DNA from: an uncultured Clostridia bacterium
Lineage (GTDB): Bacteria; Bacillota; Clostridia; Oscillospirales; Ruminococcaceae
DNA: 64,000 bases
NCBI GenBank assembly: GCA_947383835.1
Contig: CANDEV010000002.1
Span: 186,001 to 250,000 of the forward strand
Direction of reading: 5' to 3'
Shown: in pieces, positions 52,858 to 59,997 of the stretch
Position numbering within the stretch: position 1 is the stretch's first letter
Layout: each line of letters begins with the position of its first letter
Notes under the pieces: model-generated
Seen by the model: the letters and a program-made list of their open reading frames with translations, nothing else
What the model was told of the DNA's origin: nothing
Databases searched by the model: none
Position numbers and translations under genes: made by a program

Positions 52858-54087
52858 ATGAGAAAATTTATAAAAATTACAGCAGTTCTTACAAACCTTG
52901 TCATACTGATATGTTTGGGAATAATTATATATTTCAGCAAATCACTCCCTAATAATTATTATGTAGCTGAGGGAGGGGAACTGAAAATATCGAGCTTTAT
53001 AGAAGCTGTGCCATGTACAAGTACGTACCGCGGAGAATTCTATACAACAGCGGGAAAAACCGTGACAAAGCGCGTGGAGCTTAAATTATTAGGAATTATT
53101 CCAATTAAGACGGTAAATATTCAGGAGGTAAACGAGCCTGTCCTAATTCCATGCGGAGATCCGTTCGGAATAAAGCTTTTAACAGACGGAGTTATTGTTG
53201 TTGAAGTTGGGAGCTTTGACACGGATTCGGGGATAAAATCTCCTGCGGCAGACGCCGGGATAAAGATAGGTGATATAATTAAATCTATAAACGGAGAAAA
53301 AATTTCTTCAAACGACGACATAGCTGATATTGTTGAAAGCTGCGGCGGCGGAAAGCTTACGGTGGATATTGTCAGGGACGGTTCCAATATTATTTTAAAT
53401 GCAGTCCCAAGAATATGCAAGTCGGACGGAGCGTACAAAATAGGCTTATGGGTGCGTGACAGCTCAGCGGGAATTGGAACTATAACCTTCTATAACCCTG
53501 ATACCGGAGTGTTTGCAGGACTTGGGCATCCTGTATGCGACGTTGACACGGGAAAAATAATGCCCCTGTCCAGCGGCGAAGTGGTTGATGTAAATGTGAA
53601 CGGAATAAAAAGGGGATTATCGGGAATACCGGGAGAGCTTATCGGCGGATTTACTTCAAATGCTGCAATAGGGACATTGGAAATGAACTGTGAAAACGGT
53701 CTTTACGGGGTCTTGTCGGATTTTACTCCAAAGCAGGAGGCTTTGCCGCTTGGAATGAGACAGGAAATAAAAACAGGCGAGGCGTATATTTATACAACTA
53801 TAAGCGGAAGCATACCACAAAAATATAAAATTGTAATTGAAAAAATAGACTTGCAGGATTCTCAGGACAGCAGAAATATGATAATAAAGGTCACGGACGA
53901 GCGGCTTCTCGATAAAACAGGCGGGATAGTGCAGGGCATGAGCGGAAGCCCTATAATTCAGAACGGAAAACTTGTCGGTGCGGTGACTCATGTTTTTGTA
54001 AACAACCCCGCAAAGGGTTACGCAATTTTTGCCGACACTATGTACGATTGCTCGCAAAAGGTTCTTGACGAAGCTCCGGCAGCATAA
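52858..54087 (+). CDS. spoIVB: SpoIVB peptidase (S55)
   Basis: A 409-residue forespore-made serine protease that signals across the intermembrane space to activate pro-SigK processing. One N-terminal membrane span (about 8-28) is followed by a PDZ domain (about 110-185) and the S55 catalytic domain. The triad is His224 in AGLGHPVCD, Asp347 in KVTDERLL and Ser362 in GMSGSPII, which align with Bacillus His236, Asp363 and Ser378. spo0A, the usual downstream neighbour, is not present here. The start codon lacks a good ribosome binding site. Confidence 0.95.
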   Translation: MRKFIKITAVLTNLVILICLGIIIYFSKSLPNNYYVAEGGELKISSFIEAVPCTSTYRGEFYTTAGKTVTKRVELKLLGIIPIKTVNIQEVNEPVLIPCGDPFGIKLLTDGVIVVEVGSFDTDSGIKSPAADAGIKIGDIIKSINGEKISSNDDIADIVESCGGGKLTVDIVRDGSNIILNAVPRICKSDGAYKIGLWVRDSSAGIGTITFYNPDTGVFAGLGHPVCDVDTGKIMPLSSGEVVDVNVNGIKRGLSGIPGELIGGFTSNAAIGTLEMNCENGLYGVLSDFTPKQEALPLGMRQEIKTGEAYIYTTISGSIPQKYKIVIEKIDLQDSQDSRNMIIKVTDERLLDKTGGIVQGMSGSPIIQNGKLVGAVTHVFVNNPAKGYAIFADTMYDCSQKVLDEAPAA

Positions 54088-54096
54088 AATATAATT

Positions 54097-54127
54097 GTAT
54101 GGATCGGCGTTTGAGGTCGATCCATAC
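54097..54127 (+). terminator. Hairpin after spoIVB
   Basis: GTATGGATCG (54097-54106) pairs with CGATCCATAC (54118-54127) over 10 bp. No T-run follows directly. Confidence 0.6.
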
Positions 54128-54166
54128 GTTATCTGAAAAAAAATTAAATAAATTTTGTAAAAACAC

Positions 54167-54195
54167 TTGACAAAACATTCCCGATAGTGTATAAT
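54167..54195 (+). promoter_or_regulatory. Consensus SigA promoter of the tRNA cluster
   Basis: TTGACA (54167-54172), 17-nt spacer, TATAAT (54190-54195): both boxes perfect, as usual for stable RNA genes. Confidence 0.9.
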
Positions 54196-54226
54196 AATAT
54201 AGTCGCCGACAATGGCGGTTAAATTT

Positions 54227-54302
54227 GGGAGCATAGCTCAGCTGGGAGAGCATCTGCCTTACAAGCAGAGGGTCATAGGTTCGAGCCCTATTGTTCCCAC
54301 CA
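54227..54302 (+). tRNA. tRNA-Val(TAC)
   Basis: A 76-nt cloverleaf with encoded CCA. Acceptor GGGAGCA/TGTTCCC (one G-U), anticodon loop CTTACAA with TAC at the centre, and T-loop GGTTCGAGCC. First gene of a four-tRNA cluster. Confidence 0.95.
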
Positions 54303-54303
54303 T

Positions 54304-54327
54304 AAAGGACTTTTTACAAGTCCTTTT
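54304..54327 (+). other. Hairpin between tRNA-Val and tRNA-Asp
   Basis: AAAGGACTT (54304-54312) pairs with AAGTCCTTT (54318-54326), loop TTTAC. It begins 2 nt after the CCA end of tRNA-Val. It may be a partial terminator or a processing signal. Confidence 0.6.
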
Positions 54328-54329
54328 AC

Positions 54330-54406
54330 GGCCTGGTAGTTCAGTTGGTTAGAACGCCGCCCTGTCACGGCGGAGGTCGTGGGTTCGAGTCCCATTCAGG
54401 TCGCCA
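54330..54406 (+). tRNA. tRNA-Asp(GTC)
   Basis: A 77-nt cloverleaf with CCA. Anticodon stem CCGCC/GGCGG with loop CTGTCAC, anticodon GTC; T-arm GGGTTCGAGTCCC. Confidence 0.95.
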
Positions 54407-54412
54407 TAATAT

Positions 54413-54488
54413 GCGGATTTAGCTCATCTGGTAGAGCGCCACCTTGCCAAGGTGGAGGTAGCGGGTTCGAGCCCCGTAATCCGCTCCA
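54413..54488 (+). tRNA. tRNA-Gly(GCC)
   Basis: A 76-nt cloverleaf with CCA. Acceptor GCGGATT/AATCCGC, anticodon loop TTGCCAA, anticodon GCC. Confidence 0.95.
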
Positions 54489-54552
54489 AAAGCTGATACT
54501 GGTTTATTTGCGGGTAGGTGCACAATATCTGCATTTTTAACAGTATCGGTAC

Positions 54553-54627
54553 GGCGCTATAGCCAAGTGGTAAGGCGTGGGTCTGCAACACCCTGATTCC
54601 CCGGTTCAAATCCGGGTGGCGCCTCCA
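54553..54627 (+). tRNA. tRNA-Cys(GCA)
   Basis: A 75-nt cloverleaf with CCA. Acceptor GGCGCTA/TGGCGCC region, anticodon loop CTGCAAC with GCA, T-arm CCGGTTCAAATCCGG. The 64 nt between it and tRNA-Gly show nothing else. Confidence 0.95.
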
Positions 54628-54653
54628 GCGAGAGGGAGAGTTTCCCACAGACG

Positions 54654-54690
54654 AACCGTCCTTACACGGTAGGGGCGGTTTGATTTTTTT
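54654..54690 (+). terminator. Terminator of the tRNA cluster
   Basis: AACCGTCC (54654-54661) pairs with GGGCGGTT (54673-54680), followed by GATTTTTTT. Confidence 0.85.
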
Positions 54691-54725
54691 GTGGAATTTA
54701 TTCATAAAACAGGGGAGAGCTTACA

Positions 54726-55190
54726 ATGGATATAACCGTGCGGACAGCAGATAAGTCCGATATTGATACGCTTATTAAATTTCGTTTTTTTTATCAAACA
54801 GATATAGAGGGAAAGCTTACTAAGGAACAAACCGAAAAGCTTAACGCCCAACTTCCCGTGTATTTTGAAGACCATATCGGTAAGGATCTTACAGCATATA
54901 TCGCGGAGGCGGACGGTGAGACCGCAGCCACAATTTTTATGGTGCGGTTGGAAAAGCCTGCCAGCGTACACTTTTTAAGCGGCAAGACCTGTTACCTTAT
55001 GAACGTCTATACCGTTAGGGAACACCGCTGCAAGGGCATTGCTTCAATGCTTTTGGATAAGCTTATTGCCGACGCAAGGGCGGAGGGAATAACCTGTATA
55101 GACCTTTCCGCCACGGAAATGGGCAAACCGCTGTACCTAAAAAAAGGATTTGCGGAGCGGGGAAATACCGAAATGCGTATGGAATTATAA
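54726..55190 (+). CDS. GNAT-family acetyltransferase
   Basis: A 154-residue GNAT protein. Motif A is MNVYTVREHRCKGIASMLLD, with ATEMGKPLYLKKGF at the end. The core starts DITVRTADKSDIDTLIKF. Substrate unknown. It stands alone behind GGGGAG, just after the tRNA terminator. Confidence 0.88.
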   Translation: MDITVRTADKSDIDTLIKFRFFYQTDIEGKLTKEQTEKLNAQLPVYFEDHIGKDLTAYIAEADGETAATIFMVRLEKPASVHFLSGKTCYLMNVYTVREHRCKGIASMLLDKLIADARAEGITCIDLSATEMGKPLYLKKGFAERGNTEMRMEL

Positions 55191-55224
55191 AAAATAGTAC
55201 CCATTTGAACAGGTGGTTATATGA

Positions 55225-55668
55225 ATGAAAAAAGTATTAGCTATTGTTGTTTTAACTATGGCGATTGTTTTTTCTTCTGTTTTGATATCTGCACCAATTA
55301 TAAATAATAGTATTGCGAAAAAAACGGCAAATGAACTTGTAGATTTACCGCTTCCAAACAGCACAGAGTTTATTGAGTCTATATATAAAGCAGGAAAACT
55401 AGTTGGAAACGGTAACGGAATGCAATATTTTGGAGCTATTCTAATTAGAAGTGAACTCTCTTTAGATGAATTAAAAAAATATTATTTAGAATTTGCAGAT
55501 AGTGAATGGAAATTTATAGTTGAAAATCAGATAGATACAGATGTAAGAATAATTGAACATGCAATGTTGACATTTAAAACAGATATAGACGGAAATAATT
55601 ATTATATTGTTTATTCATGGGGGAATAATAACACTATTTTTCACGAATTTGACATAAGAGGGCATTGA
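55225..55668 (+). CDS. Hypothetical exported or membrane-anchored protein
   Basis: A 147-residue protein with a hydrophobic N-terminus (residues 4-28, KVLAIVVLTMAIVFSSVLIS) that is either a signal peptide or an anchor. The mature part is short and aromatic (ELSLDELKKYYLEFADSEWK). No family recognised. The gene is AT-rich. Confidence 0.6.
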   Translation: MKKVLAIVVLTMAIVFSSVLISAPIINNSIAKKTANELVDLPLPNSTEFIESIYKAGKLVGNGNGMQYFGAILIRSELSLDELKKYYLEFADSEWKFIVENQIDTDVRIIEHAMLTFKTDIDGNNYYIVYSWGNNNTIFHEFDIRGH

Positions 55669-55785
55669 TTCAACTTCCGGTTTGCAGAGTAGTTCATTGA
55701 AACACATTTTTAAAAAGGAGAAACAAATAAATATTCAGCAGAATTTTGAATCATATTATTTGGATCATAAAAGCGAATTGATATA

Positions 55786-55822
55786 AAAAAGGATAGAATT
55801 ACCAAAAAATTCTATCCTTTTT
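55786..55822. terminator. Bidirectional terminator
   Basis: AAAAAGGATAGAATT (55786-55800) pairs with AATTCTATCCTTTTT (55808-55822), a 15-bp perfect stem ending sigG on the minus strand and the 55225 gene on the plus strand. Confidence 0.95.
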
Positions 55823-55825
55823 ATT

Positions 55826-56596
55826 TTATATCTGCCCTTTTATCTTGCATAAGGTGTTTTTTTCCAGTCTGGAAACCTGCGCCTGTGAAATGCCTATCTC
55901 ATTGGCGACCTCAACCTGCGTTTTGCCTAAGAAAAAACGCAGGTAAAGTATATTTTTCTCCCTTGGCTGGAGCATATTAATGGCTTCTTTGAGTGAAATT
56001 TCGTCAAGCCAGTTGGAATCATCGTTTTTGTCACCCACTTGATCGAGAACGTAAAGAGTGTCCCCCGCGTCCGAATAAACAGGCTCGTAAAGCGACACAG
56101 GGTCGGTAATGCTTTCAAGAGCGAGAACCACATCTGACTGCTTTACGCCTATCATGTCGGCGATTTCTTTCATGGTGGGGTCTTTCTGATTTTTCGCGGT
56201 AAGCTGTTCCTTAGCCTGCATTGCCTTGTAAGCAAGGTCGCGGAGGGAGCGGCTGACACGAATAGGGTTGTTGTCCCGCATATAACGCCTGACCTCGCCG
56301 CATATCATGGGTACAGCATATGTTGAAAACCGCACGTCAAGGTCGGTATTGAAATTGTCGATAGCTTTCATAAGACCTATGCAGCCCACCTGAAATAGGT
56401 CATCGGCGTTCTCACCCCTGCCGATAAACTTTTGTATAACGCTTAAAACAAGCCTCAGATTTCCGTTGATAAGCTTGTCCCGCGCGCTTTTGTCGCCCTT
56501 TTTGCACTTCTTTAAAAGCTCCATTTTTTCCGCCTCTGTAAGTACTGTAAGCTTAGATGTATCAACTCCGCTTATATCGACTTTATTATAATACAT
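55826..56596 (-). CDS. sigG: RNA polymerase sporulation sigma factor SigG
   Basis: A 256-residue late forespore sigma factor. I chose ATG 56596, giving MYYNKVDISGVDTSKLTVL, 8 nt after AGGAG; a TTG six codons upstream overlaps that site. Region 2 has NGNLRLVLSVIQKF, DDLFQVGCIGLMKAIDNF and FSTYAVPMICGE; region 3 RDNNPIRVSRSLRDLAYKAM; region 4 GKTQVEVANEIGISQAQVSR. It matches Bacillus SigG much more closely than SigF. It follows sigE, the conserved order. Confidence 0.97.
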   Translation of the reverse strand: MYYNKVDISGVDTSKLTVLTEAEKMELLKKCKKGDKSARDKLINGNLRLVLSVIQKFIGRGENADDLFQVGCIGLMKAIDNFNTDLDVRFSTYAVPMICGEVRRYMRDNNPIRVSRSLRDLAYKAMQAKEQLTAKNQKDPTMKEIADMIGVKQSDVVLALESITDPVSLYEPVYSDAGDTLYVLDQVGDKNDDSNWLDEISLKEAINMLQPREKNILYLRFFLGKTQVEVANEIGISQAQVSRLEKNTLCKIKGQI

Positions 56597-56607
56597 AGCA
56601 ATAGCTC

Positions 56608-56639
56608 CTGACAATAAATTCTATTAAGATTATTGTCAG
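56608..56639. repeat. Inverted repeat before sigG
   Basis: CTGACAATAA (56608-56617) and TTATTGTCAG (56630-56639), 10 bp with a 12-nt loop. On the minus strand the stem ends with CAG that is part of the CAGGAG ribosome binding site of sigG. Confidence 0.8.
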
Positions 56640-56657
56640 AAGCCTTTTTTAATATTC
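56629..56657 (-). promoter_or_regulatory. Candidate SigF/SigG promoter of sigG
   Basis: On the minus strand GAATA (56657-56653), 15 nt, then GACAATAAT (56637-56629), which matches the SigF pattern GywTA-N15-GGnnAnAnT at most positions. Bacillus sigG is transcribed by SigF and then SigG. Confidence 0.45.
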
Positions 56658-56701
56658 ATGAAGTAATGTAAACAAAATTTGGAAATTGTGTGCAGTAATT
56701 A

Positions 56702-57415
56702 CTATAATATAATTTTTTCCAGTTCTCTTCTAAGCTTTTTTATAATTCTTTTTTCAAGACGTGATATGTAGGATTGAGATATACCCAAAGCGTCCGCAAC
56801 CTCCTTTTGGGTTTTTTCGTTGCCGTCAACAAGCCCGAAGCGCATTTTCATTATGCACCTTTCCCGCTCAGGGAGTCTTTCAACTGCCTCAAGGAGAATA
56901 TGCTTTTCCGCCTCGCTTTCAATGCCGCCGTTTACTGTGTCCTCGTCCGTTCCCAAAATGTCCGACAGGAGCAGTTCGTTGCCGTCCCAATCAATGTTTA
57001 AAGGTTCGTCTATGGAAATTTCATTTTTGTGCTGGCTGGATTTCCGCAGGTACATTAATATCTCGTTTTCAATACATCTCGAAGCATATGTGGCAAGCTT
57101 TATATTCTTGCTGGGACAAAAGGTTTTCACCGCTTTTATAAGTCCAATAGTGCCTATGGAAACTAAGTCCTCGATTCCTATGCCTGTGGACTCAAATTTT
57201 TTAGCAATATATACCACAAGGCGAAGGTTGTGAGTTATAAGAAGCTGCCGCGCTTTTTCCGCGTCTATTTCAAGAAGCTGAAAGGCTTCCTCCTCCTGTG
57301 TCTTTGAAAGGGGAGCAGGGAGGGTCTCCGGACCGTTTATGTAAAAAATATCGCTTCTTTTCCGAGTTTTAAAAAGCGTCCCCAGCTTTTCGGCAAATCT
57401 TTTAAGTGCGTTCAT
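56702..57415 (-). CDS. sigE: RNA polymerase sporulation sigma factor SigE (pro-form)
   Basis: A 237-residue early mother-cell sigma factor made as a precursor. The N-terminal pro-sequence MNALKRFAEKLGTLFKTRKR leads to DIFYINGPETLPAPLS, equivalent to the Bacillus cleavage region before EVYYIGGSEALPPPL. Regions follow: NLRLVVYIAKKFE, LVSIGTIGLIKAVKTF, ATYASRCIENEILMYLR and EKTQKEVADALGISQSYISR. It is translated 23 nt after spoIIGA, its protease. Confidence 0.97.
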   Translation of the reverse strand: MNALKRFAEKLGTLFKTRKRSDIFYINGPETLPAPLSKTQEEEAFQLLEIDAEKARQLLITHNLRLVVYIAKKFESTGIGIEDLVSIGTIGLIKAVKTFCPSKNIKLATYASRCIENEILMYLRKSSQHKNEISIDEPLNIDWDGNELLLSDILGTDEDTVNGGIESEAEKHILLEAVERLPERERCIMKMRFGLVDGNEKTQKEVADALGISQSYISRLEKRIIKKLRRELEKIIL

Positions 57416-57438
57416 TTATATCAGTTCCTTTCAAAAAA

Positions 57439-58275
57439 TTATAATATTTTCGGATTGAAAACAGCGTACTCCATGTCCCTGTCAACAACGCCTATGTAGG
57501 CGCTTACAGACTTGCGCCTTCCGGTTTCTTCGTTTTTCAGTATTACACATTCCGGGACAAATATGGGTAACATTCCTCCCGAGGATATGGTAGAGAACGG
57601 AATAAACCGCCAACCCTCCATATGACTGGAACAGTCCGCCGATAGTACCGCGTCAAGCTCAGGTTTTACAAAAAGTTCGGAAAGCTCATTCCTGCCGCAA
57701 ACTATTACAGGTCTGCCAGTAAAAATGTCGGTAAGATTGTTGCAGGTGTCTCCCACCGCTGCAAAGGAAACCGATTTACCCTCCCGCATAACAGTAACGG
57801 CGTATTTGGTATCGAGAGAATTTTTTCCGTCAATATAATATCTGAAAACAGAAATTGCCGCATATGATATGATTGTTGAAATAACAAGAGTTAAAAGGGA
57901 AATATTTACATAAAGAACTGAATTATGCCATAGCATATTTTGTCCGCCGGAGAGCACCGATATTCCGTACTCTATCCCTGCAAAAACAAAACAAACAAAT
58001 AAGAAAACAAGTCCTGTTTTTAGCATTTCTCCGGCAGATCTGCTGCCAAACGCTGTAATTATCATAAGATATGCCGAAAGTATCCGAATAAGAAGCAATA
58101 GCAAATTGCCAAGCTGCGGCATAAGTATCACAAGAGAAAAAACACTTCCCACAATTGCGGCGGCTATGCACCTCCCATTCCTGAGAGGGGAGTGGGAAAG
58201 CCTTGCCGCAGCTTTAAGGAGAAAAAAATTTGCGTAAATACTTGTAATAATCAACACGTCAATATATATATACAC
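57439..58275 (-). CDS. spoIIGA: Sigma-E processing peptidase SpoIIGA
   Basis: A 278-residue membrane aspartic protease that cuts pro-SigE. The start is GTG 58275, 6 nt after AGGTG, giving MYIYIDVLIITS like Bacillus MKIYLDV; a GTG 9 nt earlier is less likely. Five membrane spans fill residues 1-140; the protease domain has Asp176 in GDTCNNLTDIFTGRPV. The usual D-S/T-G is D-T-C here. The gene is immediately upstream of sigE as expected. Confidence 0.93.
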   Translation of the reverse strand: MYIYIDVLIITSIYANFFLLKAAARLSHSPLRNGRCIAAAIVGSVFSLVILMPQLGNLLLLLIRILSAYLMIITAFGSRSAGEMLKTGLVFLFVCFVFAGIEYGISVLSGGQNMLWHNSVLYVNISLLTLVISTIISYAAISVFRYYIDGKNSLDTKYAVTVMREGKSVSFAAVGDTCNNLTDIFTGRPVIVCGRNELSELFVKPELDAVLSADCSSHMEGWRFIPFSTISSGGMLPIFVPECVILKNEETGRRKSVSAYIGVVDRDMEYAVFNPKIL

Positions 58276-58307
58276 TAAAATCACCTGTAATTATTTGGTA
58301 TGATTTT

Positions 58308-58341
58308 ATTATATATCACGGCTTATCCAAAAACTGTCGAT
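58308..58341 (-). promoter_or_regulatory. Candidate Spo0A-dependent promoter of spoIIGA
   Basis: On the minus strand TATAAT (58313-58308) is preceded at 21 nt by TCGACA (58340-58335). The plus strand reads TGTCGAT there, a 6/7 match to the Spo0A box TGTCGAA. Bacillus spoIIG likewise has an over-long spacer and a 0A box covering the -35. A weaker box-like CGTCGGA is at 58362-58368. Confidence 0.5.
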
Positions 58342-58373
58342 TATGGGACAACATTAAAAATCGTCGGAATAAA

Positions 58374-58404
58374 TAAAAAAGTCCTCCGAAATTCATCGGA
58401 GGAC
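58374..58404 (-). terminator. Terminator of cheV
   Basis: GTCCTCCGA (58381-58389) and TCGGAGGAC (58396-58404) form a 9-bp stem; the minus strand then has a T-run (A-run 58374-58380 on the plus strand). Confidence 0.9.
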
Positions 58405-58472
58405 AAGCAATATTTCTTTTTATGATATTATCGCTCAAAGTTTATCATGCACGTTTTTGCATTTATATGTAA

Positions 58473-59390
58473 TTATTTGGAAAGTAAGTCAATAAGGTAA
58501 CTGATAAGCTCCTTTATCTGCGGTTTGGAGAACTGACCGTCCGCACCTACTGATTTGCCCTTTGCGATCATCTGCTCATTGATAAGAGACGAGAACAGCA
58601 ATACAGGTATCTTTCTTAAAACAGGGTCGTCCTTTATAAGCTTCGTGAGCCTGTGACCATCCATTTTTGGCATTTCAATATCGCTGATAACGCAGGAAAT
58701 ATTTTCGGTAATGTCATCATTTCTGTCCTTGAAGCTTGAAACATATTCCCAAGCGTCCTGACCGTTGCTGAATGACACAATATTGTGAAATCCGATGTTG
58801 GACAGAGCGTCTGTTATCATTTTATTAAGGAATTTAGAGTCATCCGCAATAACAAGTCGCTTATTGCCGATATCTGCGCCGGGACGGTGAATCTTATCAA
58901 GACCTGTAACATCGAGACCTGCTTCACGGTTAAGCATGGAAACGATCTTCTCAAAATCAAGAATTATAATTATCCTGCCGTCGATCTTTGCGACACCGGT
59001 GGAAAGTCCTGCCGCGCCGCTGCTGTCACCGCTTGAAACCGCAGGAGGATCGGAAATATCAGACCATGAAATTCTTTGTATACCTTTAACGCTTGTAACA
59101 TGGAAAGCAACGTGTATACGGTTGAATTCGCATATGATAAAAATTTCTTTTCCCGTGCTTGTGTGAGATGTGTGTATCACCTTATGTAAATCAATTACCG
59201 AGATAAGCTTATCTCGAGGGATAAATACGCCCTCAACTTCGTCGGGAGCATTCGGAACGGGAGTGACGTCCTGATTGATCATTATTTCAACGACCTTGGA
59301 AATATTGATTCCGAAATTATTGTCGCCCACTTGAAATTCGAGGAGTTCAAGCTCGTTTGTTCCGCTTTCAAGTAAAATATTGGTATTCAT
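58473..59390 (-). CDS. cheV: Chemotaxis protein CheV (CheW-REC)
   Basis: A 305-residue coupling protein with a CheW domain (residues about 12-160; LEFQVGDNNFGINISKVVEI, FIPRDKLISVIDLHKVI) and a receiver domain (about 175-305). The phospho-acceptor is Asp237 in CVISDIEMPKMDGH, with RLVIADDSKF as the acidic pocket and a Lys in QFSKPQI. CheV links chemoreceptors to CheA and mediates adaptation. It shows that the organism is probably motile. It is a single-gene unit with its own promoter and terminator. Confidence 0.95.
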   Translation of the reverse strand: MNTNILLESGTNELELLEFQVGDNNFGINISKVVEIMINQDVTPVPNAPDEVEGVFIPRDKLISVIDLHKVIHTSHTSTGKEIFIICEFNRIHVAFHVTSVKGIQRISWSDISDPPAVSSGDSSGAAGLSTGVAKIDGRIIIILDFEKIVSMLNREAGLDVTGLDKIHRPGADIGNKRLVIADDSKFLNKMITDALSNIGFHNIVSFSNGQDAWEYVSSFKDRNDDITENISCVISDIEMPKMDGHRLTKLIKDDPVLRKIPVLLFSSLINEQMIAKGKSVGADGQFSKPQIKELISYLIDLLSK

Positions 59391-59503
59391 AGGAAATCTC
59401 CTTCCTGAATTTTATTATAGCCGCAGCCTGAGATCACGGTAAAATCGGAAATAGACCGAATTTCCGCACAATGGCGCAGAGCATTACAAAAAGTTCTTAT
59501 ACA

Positions 59504-59532
59504 ATTATACAACAACTCGGCAAAAAAATCAA
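59504..59532 (-). promoter_or_regulatory. SigA promoter of cheV
   Basis: On the minus strand TTGATT (59532-59527), 17 nt, TATAAT (59509-59504). The leader is about 110 nt. No SigD element is seen here. Apart from this promoter and the tRNA-Thr terminator, the 378 nt between cheV and the tRNA show nothing. Confidence 0.75.
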
Positions 59533-59709
59533 CACATTTTGCAGAAAAAATAAAAATATTTTACAAATGCAGGATACTGAGTACTTTGACTCTGCATGGT
59601 CCCTATAAATGGGCAAAGTGAAAACAAATTTGAAAGTTGTCAGTGTACAGAATTTGTTATTCGCAGCTTTCTTTACGGGTAAATAAAAAATTTTTTCAAA
59701 AAATGACAA

Positions 59710-59741
59710 AGAAAAAAGTTCCTGCACTTCTACAGAAACTT
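59710..59741 (-). terminator. Terminator of tRNA-Thr
   Basis: On the minus strand AAGTTTCTG and CAGGAACTT (plus-strand 59733-59741 and 59716-59724) form a 9-bp stem with one G-U pair, followed by TTTTTT. Confidence 0.8.
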
Positions 59742-59768
59742 TACCTGTTCAGGGGAGACGTTCCCATC

Positions 59769-59844
59769 TGGAGCTGGGAATGGGACTCGAACCCACGACC
59801 TGCGCATTACGAATGCGCTGCTCTACCAACTGAGCTATTCCAGC
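59769..59844 (-). tRNA. tRNA-Thr(CGT)
   Basis: A 76-nt minus-strand cloverleaf with encoded CCA. The anticodon stem GCGCA/TGCGC encloses TTCGTAA, anticodon CGT. The T-arm is GTGGG-TTCGAGT-CCCAT. The acceptor stem GCTGGAA/TCCCAGC has an A6-C67 mismatch. It is preceded by its own SigA promoter. Confidence 0.92.
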
Positions 59845-59864
59845 AAAAAAATTAATACTCTTAT

Positions 59865-59893
59865 ATTATAAATGGGAAATGAAAAAAAGTCAA
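59865..59893 (-). promoter_or_regulatory. SigA promoter of tRNA-Thr
   Basis: On the minus strand TTGACT (59893-59888), 17 nt, TATAAT (59870-59865), 20 nt before the tRNA. Confidence 0.8.
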
Positions 59894-59912
59894 GAGAAAT
59901 TTTCAAATTTGT

Positions 59913-59941
59913 TTGAAATTTATAAAAAAGTATGTTATAAT
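59913..59941 (+). promoter_or_regulatory. SigA promoter of the 59998 gene
   Basis: TTGAAA (59913-59918), 17-nt spacer, TATAAT (59936-59941). It is back to back with the tRNA-Thr promoter, 20 nt apart. Confidence 0.75.
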
Positions 59942-59997
59942 AAATGTGTTATATTGTTTTTTGTAACATTTTATATTTTTATGCTTGGGAGGACGCT

